NCBI RefSeq assembly: GCF_011040495.1
Contig: NZ_CP049037.1
Coordinates: forward strand, 1,922,001-1,986,000
Reading direction: 5' to 3'
Source: Pseudohalocynthiibacter aestuariivivens
GTDB taxonomy: Bacteria; Pseudomonadota; Alphaproteobacteria; Rhodobacterales; Rhodobacteraceae
Length of the DNA: 64,000 nt
Positions within the stretch are counted from its first letter, which is position 1. Every line of letters begins with the position of its first letter. The notes below the pieces were generated by a model. The model saw only the letters and a program-made list of their open reading frames with translations. It was not told where the DNA came from and did not search any database. This document shows, in pieces, positions 45,576 to 52,927 of this stretch. Position numbers and translations under genes: made by a program.

Positions 45576-46277
45576 TCAGAACGTCAGATGTTCCTCTACG
45601 ACAGCATCTGTCAGTTCGGCCGAGGTGCCCCCCAGCACGACGCGCCCCTTGTCGAGCACAAGGAACCGGTCCGAGGCGGCCCGCGCGAATGGCACATTCT
45701 GTTCGACCAAAATGATGCCGAGGCCACGCTCCCGGTTCAGCTGGATGATCGCATCCTCGATCTGCTTGACGATGTTCGGCTGGATGCCTTCGGTCGGCTC
45801 GTCCAGCATCAGGATTTTCGGGTCCATCGCCAGCGCGCGGGCAATCGCCAGTTGCTGCTGTTGCCCGCCCGACAGATCGCCGCCCTTGCGCGAAATAAAG
45901 TCGCGCAAGATCGGAAACATATCGAACAGATAGTCGGGGATTTCGCGCTTGCCGTCGGCCCGCGCGAAGGTGCCCATCAGGATATTTTCGCGCACGGTAA
46001 AGCGCGGAATGATCTCGCGGCCCTGCGGGATGTACCCGATGCCCTGCAATGCCCGTTGTGGCGTGCTGCACTTCAGCAGATCCGAACCGCCGAACTGCAA
46101 ATCCCCTTTGCAACTGTCGGTCAGTCCCATGATGCTTTTCAGCAGGGTCGTCTTGCCCACCCCATTGCGGCCCAGCACCGACAGGAATTCCCCCGGTTTC
46201 AGGTCAAAAGAAACCCCCTGCAACACAGGGCTCTTGCCATAGAACGAATAAAGGTTGTTCGCGCTCAGGTTTTCCAT
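45576..46277 (-). CDS. urtE: Urea/amide ABC transporter ATP-binding protein UrtE
   Basis: A 233-residue LivF/UrtE-type ATPase: Walker A GRNGVGKTT, signature LSGGQQQQLAIARAL, Walker B ILMLDEPTEG, switch His replaced by LVEQN as usual for the LivF group. NNLYSFYGKSPVLQGVSF is a UrtE-like start. Three bases downstream of urtD and 51 bases before amiE, so it belongs to the amide operon; amides are the likely cargo. Confidence 0.9.
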   Translation of the reverse strand: MENLSANNLYSFYGKSPVLQGVSFDLKPGEFLSVLGRNGVGKTTLLKSIMGLTDSCKGDLQFGGSDLLKCSTPQRALQGIGYIPQGREIIPRFTVRENILMGTFARADGKREIPDYLFDMFPILRDFISRKGGDLSGGQQQQLAIARALAMDPKILMLDEPTEGIQPNIVKQIEDAIIQLNRERGLGIILVEQNVPFARAASDRFLVLDKGRVVLGGTSAELTDAVVEEHLTF

Positions 46278-46280
46278 TGT

Positions 46281-47009
46281 TCAGTGCCCCAGATACGCGG
46301 TCTTGACCGCTTCGTTCGCTTCGATTTCCTCGATCGACCCCTCGGCCAGCTTCGCGCCCTGATCCATCACGATGATCCGGTCCGCCACGGTGCGGACAAA
46401 GGACATGTCGTGCTCGACCACGATCAGCGTGTGATTGGCGCTGAGAGAGCGAAAGATTTTGGCCGTGCGGTCGGTTTCCTGAATCGTCATCCCGGCGGTC
46501 GGCTCGTCCATCAGGATCAGGCGACTGTTCTGCGCGATCAGCATGGCGATCTCCAGCCACTGGGTCTCACCGTGCGACAGATACCCGGCAGGCTCGGACA
46601 TCTTGTCTGCCAGCCCGACCAGATCCAGTATTTCGCGCATCTTTTTGCTTCGGCGAACCGCTGGCGTGGTCAGGGCGTGCCAGATACCCGGTTTCATGGA
46701 TTGTGCGACCGACAGGTTCTCTGCGACGCTCAGTTCCTTGTAGACCGATGGCACCTGAAACTTGCGACCGATGCCCAGCCGGGCGCGCCGGAATTCCAGC
46801 ATTTGCGAAATCTCGGTATCCTGAAACCGGATCGACCCACCCGTTGGCTGCGTTTTGCCGCAGATCAGGTCCAGCGTGGTCGACTTGCCCGCCCCGTTTG
46901 GCCCCAATAGGCACAGGATTTCGCCCTGTTCGACATCGAAATCCATTCCATCCACGGCGCGCAGGCCGCCGAATGTCACATGCAGATCTCTGACTTGAAG
47001 CTGTGCCAT
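46281..47009 (-). CDS. urtD: Urea/amide ABC transporter ATP-binding protein UrtD
   Basis: A 242-residue LivG/UrtD-type ATPase. Walker A GPNGAGKSTTLDLICGKTQP with signature SHGETQWLEIAMLI and Walker B LILMDEPTAGM; SHGExQWLEI is the hallmark of UrtD rather than LivG. It starts two bases after urtC and pairs with UrtE. Confidence 0.92.
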   Translation of the reverse strand: MAQLQVRDLHVTFGGLRAVDGMDFDVEQGEILCLLGPNGAGKSTTLDLICGKTQPTGGSIRFQDTEISQMLEFRRARLGIGRKFQVPSVYKELSVAENLSVAQSMKPGIWHALTTPAVRRSKKMREILDLVGLADKMSEPAGYLSHGETQWLEIAMLIAQNSRLILMDEPTAGMTIQETDRTAKIFRSLSANHTLIVVEHDMSFVRTVADRIIVMDQGAKLAEGSIEEIEANEAVKTAYLGH

Positions 47010-47011
47010 GA

Positions 47012-48118
47012 TCAGCTCTCCTGCTTTCGGCTGAGGGAATTGTCATAAGAAGGGTCTTCGACGGGTTCCGCCGGTCCACCCCGACGGCGCAGCGCGCGCC
47101 CCGCATCGACGATGACGCCGTAAATGCCACGCGGCATGAACATCACCACCAGCAGGAACATCAGCCCCAGCATCATGTGCCAGCCTTCAACAAAGACATC
47201 CGACAGACGCCCTTCGGCAAGGTTCACAAGGATCGCACCCATCGCTGCGGCCAGCACGGATTCGCGCCCGCCGACAGCACACCAGATGACGATGGCCAGA
47301 CTGAACGACACGCTCATATAGGTCGGGGATGCAAACTCCAGCACCAGCGCATAGAGCATCCCCGCCCACCCGGCGAGCGCCGCCGAGATGCAGAAGATTA
47401 CCGTCTGGTAGGTGGCCACGTTGTAGCCAAAGTATCGTGTGCGTTCCACGTCATCGCGGATCGCCCGCAGGATCAGCCCGAACTTGCTGTGTGTCAGGTA
47501 CAGACCGAATGTCAGCGCCACCATCAGGCAGATGCCGACCAAGTAGTAGAACGACACGCTATAGATATCGATGGTCCAGCCGAACAATGTCAGCTGCGCC
47601 AGCCCGGTCAGCCCGTTCTGCCCGCCGGTAAATCCCTGCTGCTCAACCACAAGCAATTGGAATGCGACGAGGAACGCCAGCGTGATCACCGCGACGAACA
47701 CACCCGCGATGCGCGCCCGGAACATGAATATGGCGATCAGCCCGCCCACCGCTGCCGGGATCAACAGACCCGCCAGCAGGGTAAAGGTCAGCGAATGAAA
47801 CGGCAGCCAAAGGGTCGGCAGCGTGTCAACATTGTTCCACCCCATGAAATCCGGCAGATTATCTCCGCTGGCCTTCAGCTTCAGGTGCATGGCCATCGCG
47901 TAGGATCCCATGCCAAAGGTCGCCGCCTGCCCGAGGTTCAGCAATCCCGCCGTCCCCCATGACAAGGCGAGGGCCATCGACACGATTGCCAGGCTCAGAT
48001 AGCGCGCGAATGTGTTCAGTTCATACCCGTCATAGCCAAAGAATGCGGGCACACCGAACAGGACCACAGCAGCAAAGAGGCCAAGTCCGATGATGTCATA
48101 TGATAGTTTGGAGTTCAT
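47012..48118 (-). CDS. urtC: Urea/amide ABC transporter permease UrtC
   Basis: A 368-residue LivM-family permease with about eight to ten membrane helices. Diagnostic stretches are LSLAIVSMALALSWGTAGLLNLGQAATFGMGSYAMAMHLK and YNVATYQTVIFCISAALAGWAGMLYALVLEFASP. The cytoplasmic C-terminus is Arg-rich (RALRRRGG). Lies 11 bases after urtB. Confidence 0.92.
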   Translation of the reverse strand: MNSKLSYDIIGLGLFAAVVLFGVPAFFGYDGYELNTFARYLSLAIVSMALALSWGTAGLLNLGQAATFGMGSYAMAMHLKLKASGDNLPDFMGWNNVDTLPTLWLPFHSLTFTLLAGLLIPAAVGGLIAIFMFRARIAGVFVAVITLAFLVAFQLLVVEQQGFTGGQNGLTGLAQLTLFGWTIDIYSVSFYYLVGICLMVALTFGLYLTHSKFGLILRAIRDDVERTRYFGYNVATYQTVIFCISAALAGWAGMLYALVLEFASPTYMSVSFSLAIVIWCAVGGRESVLAAAMGAILVNLAEGRLSDVFVEGWHMMLGLMFLLVVMFMPRGIYGVIVDAGRALRRRGGPAEPVEDPSYDNSLSRKQES

Positions 48119-48129
48119 TATCCGGCTCC

Positions 48130-48999
48130 TCAGCGGCGTGTATCAGCAGGGAATAGGCCGCGAGGCCGGTATCGGATCAGCAGGATAATCCCCGCCAGAA
48201 CGGCAATCCGCCCCAGCGTGTCGTTGATCACGATCGAAAACAGCGCAGTCACCTCACCAATCAGCAATGCTGCCGCTGCGGTGCCCATCAGGCTTCCCAG
48301 CCCGCCAACAATCACCACCAGGAACGCATCCACGACCAGACCTGTGCCCATCGTGGGGATCGTGCTGAACAGCGGCGTAATCAGCGCGCCCGCGATCCCG
48401 GCCAACCCCGCACCATAGGCAAAGGTGACGGAATAGACTTTCTTGGCCTCGATCCCGTAGCATTCGGAAATGCCCCGGTTCTGTATGACCGCGCGCAGCT
48501 TCATCCCGAATTCGGTTCGCGTCATCAGCATCCATGTGCCCGCCAGCACGACCAGCGAAAAGAAGATCACGAACAATCGGTAGTTGGACATTACCAGACT
48601 GCCGATCTCGATATTGCCCGACAGCCACTCTGGCCCACGCACGAACCGCGATTCCGCACCGACGCCCAGCCGCACTGCTTGTTGCAGGATGATCCCGATG
48701 CCCCATGTCGCCAGAATGGTATCCAATGGCCGGGTATAGAGCCGCTGAACGATCACCTTTTCGATCACCCAACCCGCCGCCGCGACAGCCAGAAAAACCA
48801 GTGGTAACGCCGTCACCACGCCCAGCCCCGCATAGGTCTGCAATGCCCATGTGGCATAGGCCCCGAGCATCACAAACTCGCCATGCGCCAGATTGATGAC
48901 ACCCATCGTGCCGTAGATGATGGCCAGACCCAGGGCGATGATCAGCAAAATCGAAGCGAAGCTCACCCCCGCAAAGACCTGGTTAAAGACTACGTCCAT
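48130..48999 (-). CDS. urtB: Urea/amide ABC transporter permease UrtB
   Basis: A 289-residue LivH-family permease. ASILLIIALGLAIIYGTMGVINLAHGEFVMLGAYATW is the LivH/UrtB N-terminal block; LRAVIQNRGISECYGIEAKKVYSVTFAYGAGLAGIAGAL contacts the ATPases. It lacks the long periplasmic N-terminal part of true urea-operon UrtB proteins, which fits an amide-type paralogue. An AGGAGG ribosome site follows the stem-loop at 49019-49043. Confidence 0.9.
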   Translation of the reverse strand: MDVVFNQVFAGVSFASILLIIALGLAIIYGTMGVINLAHGEFVMLGAYATWALQTYAGLGVVTALPLVFLAVAAAGWVIEKVIVQRLYTRPLDTILATWGIGIILQQAVRLGVGAESRFVRGPEWLSGNIEIGSLVMSNYRLFVIFFSLVVLAGTWMLMTRTEFGMKLRAVIQNRGISECYGIEAKKVYSVTFAYGAGLAGIAGALITPLFSTIPTMGTGLVVDAFLVVIVGGLGSLMGTAAAALLIGEVTALFSIVINDTLGRIAVLAGIILLIRYRPRGLFPADTRR

Positions 49000-49018
49000 C
49001 GGACAGTTTCCTCCTATG

Positions 49019-49043
49019 GTCCGGCTCGGGGTACGAGCCGGAC
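49019..49043 (-). other. Intercistronic stem-loop between urtA and urtB
   Basis: A perfect 10-base-pair hairpin: GTCCGGCTCG (49019-49028) and CGAGCCGGAC (49034-49043) around a five-base loop, with no T-run. It lies after the binding-protein stop and just before the urtB ribosome site. Such elements usually protect the 3' end of binding-protein mRNA, giving excess binding protein over permease. Confidence 0.65.
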
Positions 49044-49085
49044 ACTGTTGGTTTCGAAATGTTCAGAGAGATCCCGCGCGAACGC

Positions 49086-50330
49086 TCAGGACTTGACCAG
49101 ACCCGCCCCGGTGCATTCCTGCCCCGGATAGGCCGCATAGGGTTTCGGCTCGAACCGTTCGTCGGACTGCACGATAACCTTGGCCTGCCCGTCGGACTGC
49201 CACTGGCCGATCTTGGGCCACAGGTGCGTGTGCAGATTCTCATCGATCAGGATTTCGCCCTGTGGGGCCATCATTGTCATCCCGACTGCGGCATCGCGGA
49301 TACCTGTCGGCGTGATGTTGGACGGATCAAGCTTCTCCAGTGCAGCCTTGAATTGGTACACTTGGAAATACGCCGCTTCGCTGACAAAGTGCGTCACCTC
49401 ATCAGCGCCAAAGCGCGCTTTGTAAGCCTCGACAAACTTCTCGTTCTCAGCCGATTCGTGCCCCATGAAATAAGGCGCAGATGAGAAGTGGCCTGCTGCC
49501 GCCTCACCACCGATGGCTTTCACTTCAACTTCAGAGCGCGTCAGGCTGCAAACGGGCAGTTTCGCCGGATCCAGCTCTGCCGCGTGGTACTGACGGGCAA
49601 AAGCAACATCCGAGTCCCCGACGAGGGTCGAGAAGATCACATCCGGCTCTTCCGCACGGATACGGTTGATGACCGAGCTGAAATCGGAATGGCCCATTGG
49701 CACATATTCCTCATGCACCACCTCGCCATCGAGGACTTTCAGCAATGTCTTGCAGTAGTTGTTCTCTTCTTTCGGATAGACGTAGTTATTGCCCACCATG
49801 TAGAAGCGCGAGCCGAAATTCTCCGCCAGCCAAGGGATCAGAATATCCTGCTGCTGATTGGCCAATGCGCCGCCATACATGATGTTGCGCGAGCATTCAC
49901 GCCCTTCATATAGCGTTGGATACCAATAGAGGTTGTTGCGCTGCTCTGCGATTGGCAGAACCGCCTGCCGGCTGGATGACGTGTACGAGCCAAAGACGCT
50001 GACGCATTTATCACGGATCATCAGACGCCGCGCACGGTCGGCATAGGTCGCGGGATCGGATGCCGGGTCTTCGATGATCGGGCGCAGTTGCTTGCCATGC
50101 ACACCGCCTGCCGCGTTGATCTCCTCGATCGCCATCAGGGCTGCATCGTGCAGCGTATGTTCGACCACAGCCACGGCCCCGGTCAGCGAGAATAGCAATC
50201 CCACCGGAATATCATCACCTGCGGCATAGGCGCGGCTAACGCCACTCAACAAAGCTGGCGCCGACAAACCACCCGCCAGCCCCAGTGTACTGGCAGCACC
50301 AGCGCGGCCTAAAAACTCTCTTCTCTTCAT
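49086..50330 (-). CDS. urtA: Exported amide/urea-binding protein (UrtA/AmiC-like), Tat signal
   Basis: A 414-residue ABC binding protein. The N-terminus MKRREFLGRAGAASTLGLAG has a twin-arginine motif with cleavage near AYAAGDD. The mature domain (VGLLFSLTGAVAVVEHTLHDAALMAIEEINAAGGVHG...YTSSSRQAVLPIAEQRNNLYWYPTLYEG) is of the UrtA/AmiC type and parallels the cytoplasmic AmiC in this operon. First gene after the leader terminator; ribosome site GGGGGAG. Binding of short amides or urea is inferred. Confidence 0.9.
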   Translation of the reverse strand: MKRREFLGRAGAASTLGLAGGLSAPALLSGVSRAYAAGDDIPVGLLFSLTGAVAVVEHTLHDAALMAIEEINAAGGVHGKQLRPIIEDPASDPATYADRARRLMIRDKCVSVFGSYTSSSRQAVLPIAEQRNNLYWYPTLYEGRECSRNIMYGGALANQQQDILIPWLAENFGSRFYMVGNNYVYPKEENNYCKTLLKVLDGEVVHEEYVPMGHSDFSSVINRIRAEEPDVIFSTLVGDSDVAFARQYHAAELDPAKLPVCSLTRSEVEVKAIGGEAAAGHFSSAPYFMGHESAENEKFVEAYKARFGADEVTHFVSEAAYFQVYQFKAALEKLDPSNITPTGIRDAAVGMTMMAPQGEILIDENLHTHLWPKIGQWQSDGQAKVIVQSDERFEPKPYAAYPGQECTGAGLVKS

Positions 50331-50374
50331 TGATTTTCTCCCCCTGTTAATTTTGTTTCACTTGGTCAAAACGC

Positions 50375-50421
50375 AAAAAAATAGCCCTCGACCGCAGTAG
50401 AAACTGCGATTGAGAGCTATT
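50375..50421 (-). terminator. Leader terminator of the amide operon
   Basis: In the minus-strand transcript the arm from 50421 to 50404 (AATAGCTCTCAATCGCAG) pairs with the arm from 50397 to 50380 in 17 of 18 positions, two of them G-U, with a six-base loop and seven T after it. It ends 45 bases before the urtA start, so it would stop transcription before the operon unless prevented. Confidence 0.85.
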
Positions 50422-50478
50422 TTGCTCAGTAAATTCGTGAGAGCTCGCATTTGAGCTCGAACTAATCGTTCACAAATT
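50414..50478 (-). promoter_or_regulatory. Candidate ANTAR (AmiR) antiterminator RNA
   Basis: Two hexaloop hairpins precede and overlap the terminator: GAGCTC-AAATGC-GAGCTC (50458-50441) and GAGC-AAAATA-GCTC (50427-50414). The second uses the 5' arm of the terminator, so the two structures exclude each other. A 9-base-pair stem (50478-50470 with 50440-50432, one G-U) surrounds the first hairpin. ANTAR targets are known as tandem hexaloop hairpins; both loops start with A, but the conserved G at loop position 4 is not present, so the match is partial. Confidence 0.62.
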
Positions 50479-50659
50479 CCGTATTTTTTGCAAGAAAATT
50501 ATTCCGTGACTATTCAGCAAGTTACAAACTTGTTCACACGCTTAGATAGAATGCCCCTGACCCGCCATAAGTTCCGACTATGCCCGTGATCGCTCTGGCG
50601 GTCTGCTCTAACCGTCGGCCACCTGCTATGGTCGCGCAAAATTTGGATCGGAGTGGACG

Positions 50660-51811
50660 ATGATCGAACAACACCAGGACATCCGCGATGCCGTCGCGAA
50701 ACTGTGCGAGGGGTTTCCCGGCGCATATTGGCGCGAGATAGACCGCTCCCGCGCCTATCCGTCTGATTTTGTCGACGCACTGACCGAACAGGGTTATCTC
50801 AGCGCGCTCATCCCCGAAGAATACGGCGGCATCGGGCTGACCCTGTCTGCCGGGACCGCGATCCTAGAGGAAATTCACCGCGCTGGCTGCAACGCCGCCG
50901 CCTGTCATGCGCAGATGTACACAATGGGCACCCTGCTAAGACACGGAAACGACAAACAAAAACAGCAGTATTTGCCGGGGATCGCCGACGGCTCGTTGCG
51001 ACTTCAGGCCTTTGGCGTAACCGAACCGGGCAGCGGCACCAACACCCCCGCGATCAAGACCACCGCCCGCCGGGATGGCGACAGATACATCATCAACGGA
51101 CAGAAAATCTGGACCTCACGTGCCGAATATTCCGACCTGATGATCCTGCTGGCCCGCACCACGCCGTTGGATCAGTGCCAGAAGAAGACCGACGGCCTGT
51201 CGGTCTTTATCCTCGACATGAACGAGGCCCGGCAAAATGGCCTGCGTATTTCGCCCATCCGCACGATGATGAACCACGCCACCTGCGAGGTGTTCTTCGA
51301 CAATGTCGAAGTGCCGGCAGAAAACCTGATCGGCACCGAGGGCAAGGGGTTCGGCTATATCATGTCTGGCATGAACGCCGAGCGTATCCTGATCGCGTCT
51401 GAATGTATCGGCGACGCCAAATGGCTGATTGATAAATCCTCTGCCTATGCGTCAGAGCGCGAGGTGTTCGGTCGCCCGATCGGGCAGAATCAGGGAATAT
51501 CCTTCCCCATCGCACAGGCCTACGCGCGGATGCGCGCCGCCGAGTTGATGGTGCAGGATGCCGTGCGGCTCTACGAGGCGGGCCACAATCCGGGTGCCGA
51601 GGCCAACATGGCCAAGATGCTGGCAGCAGAGGCCAGTTGGGAAGCCGCAGAAGCCGCCGTACAAACCCACGGTGGTTTCGGCTTCGCCGAGGAATACGAT
51701 ATCGAACGCAAATTCCGCGAAACCCGACTTTATCAGGTTGCACCGATTTCGACCAACCTGATTCTGTCCTACCTCGCCGAACACGTGTTGAAGATGCCGC
51801 GCAGTTACTGA
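50660..51811 (+). CDS. Acyl-CoA dehydrogenase
   Basis: A 383-residue acyl-CoA dehydrogenase: helical N-terminal domain, FAD-contacting FGVTEPGSGTNTPAIKTTA and GQKIWTSRAEYSD, then the C-terminal helical domain with HGGFGFAEEYDIERKFRE. The usual MCAD-type catalytic YEGT is replaced by YQVAPISTN; a Glu in SGMNAERILIA corresponds to the isovaleryl-CoA dehydrogenase-type base. A branched or unusual acyl-CoA is therefore likely. It overlaps convergent sua5 by seven bases. Confidence 0.9.
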   Translation: MIEQHQDIRDAVAKLCEGFPGAYWREIDRSRAYPSDFVDALTEQGYLSALIPEEYGGIGLTLSAGTAILEEIHRAGCNAAACHAQMYTMGTLLRHGNDKQKQQYLPGIADGSLRLQAFGVTEPGSGTNTPAIKTTARRDGDRYIINGQKIWTSRAEYSDLMILLARTTPLDQCQKKTDGLSVFILDMNEARQNGLRISPIRTMMNHATCEVFFDNVEVPAENLIGTEGKGFGYIMSGMNAERILIASECIGDAKWLIDKSSAYASEREVFGRPIGQNQGISFPIAQAYARMRAAELMVQDAVRLYEAGHNPGAEANMAKMLAAEASWEAAEAAVQTHGGFGFAEEYDIERKFRETRLYQVAPISTNLILSYLAEHVLKMPRSY

Positions 51812-52782
51812 CCGGATGACGGCGCTCCGCGTGGTGCCGCCGCGCGGCGCAGGCGATCATTGATCGCACGCCCCAGCCCGTGATCCGGGATCGGCGCGAC
51901 GGCAATACCTGTCACCCCGCTCGCGTCCAACGCATGCAGCACCTCAAACAGCCGTGCCGCCGCTTCAGTCAGATCGCCCGACGCGGACAGGGTGGTATCC
52001 CCCACCACATCCGGCCCGAACCCTACCAGCACTTCGCCCGCCTGCGCCCGTTGCGCGTTCAGCCGAACCCCCGCACGCGGCGCATAGTGCGAGGCCAGTT
52101 GCCCCGGCGCGGTCAACGGCGCACCCGATACCGGCGCGGCCAATGGCATGCCCAGCGCCGCCTCGACCGCTTCGGCAGGCAGTCCGCCGGGGCGCAGCAA
52201 CGTGGGCATATCGCCCAAACCAACGATCGTAGATTCCACCCCCACCGGACAGGCACCGCCATCGACGATACCCGCGATGCGCCCGTCCAGTCCCGCCAGC
52301 ACATGCGCGGCCTGCGTCGGGCTGATGCGTCCCGATGGGTTGGCCGACGGCGCGGCAATCGGCCCGCCGAATGCCGCCAGCAGCGCGGCCCCCACCGGAT
52401 GATCGGGCGCACGCAGCGCAACACTCGGCTGGCCTGCGCTGACCAGCGGACTTAGCCCGCTACCTGCGCGCAAGGGCAACACCAGCGTCAGCGGGCCGGG
52501 CCAGAACGCGGCAGCCAGCCGGTCGGCCATATCACTCCATTCTGCATAGATCTGCGCGGCGTTCGCATCCGCCACATGCACGATCAACGGGTTGAATTGG
52601 GGCCGATCCTTGGCCGCAAAAATCCGCGCCACCGCCGCGCCGTTCCGCGCATCCGCGCCCAGACCGTAAACCGTTTCGGTCGGGAACGCGATCAGCGCCC
52701 CCTGATCCAGCAGTGCTGCGGCTTGGGCTATACCCGCCGCATCCGCAGTCAACATGCGTGTTTCCAGATCGGTCTCGGCCAA
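51805..52782 (-). CDS. sua5: L-threonylcarbamoyladenylate synthase (Sua5/YwlC)
   Basis: A 325-residue Sua5 protein: YrdC-like domain at about residues 15-200 (IAFPTETVYGLGADA, KDRPQFNPLIVHV, FWPGPLTLVL, APSANPSGRISPT) and a C-terminal Sua5 domain. It makes threonylcarbamoyl-AMP for the t6A37 modification of ANN-decoding tRNAs. The start is a TTG at 52782 with AAGGA upstream; the ATG at 52755 is an alternative that would trim nine residues. Confidence 0.92.
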   Translation of the reverse strand: MAETDLETRMLTADAAGIAQAAALLDQGALIAFPTETVYGLGADARNGAAVARIFAAKDRPQFNPLIVHVADANAAQIYAEWSDMADRLAAAFWPGPLTLVLPLRAGSGLSPLVSAGQPSVALRAPDHPVGAALLAAFGGPIAAPSANPSGRISPTQAAHVLAGLDGRIAGIVDGGACPVGVESTIVGLGDMPTLLRPGGLPAEAVEAALGMPLAAPVSGAPLTAPGQLASHYAPRAGVRLNAQRAQAGEVLVGFGPDVVGDTTLSASGDLTEAAARLFEVLHALDASGVTGIAVAPIPDHGLGRAINDRLRRAAAPRGAPSSGQ

Positions 52783-52927
52783 GTCGGTACGTCCTTATCA
52801 CCCGTGACGCGGCGTTCTGCTTGATGGTGCATCCCGGCGCGATACGCTAAGTCGATATGAAACCGTGATTATCGCGCACACGCGTCAATGCCAAGCAGCA
52901 CGCCGCGCGCAGGTAAGGAGATGCCAG

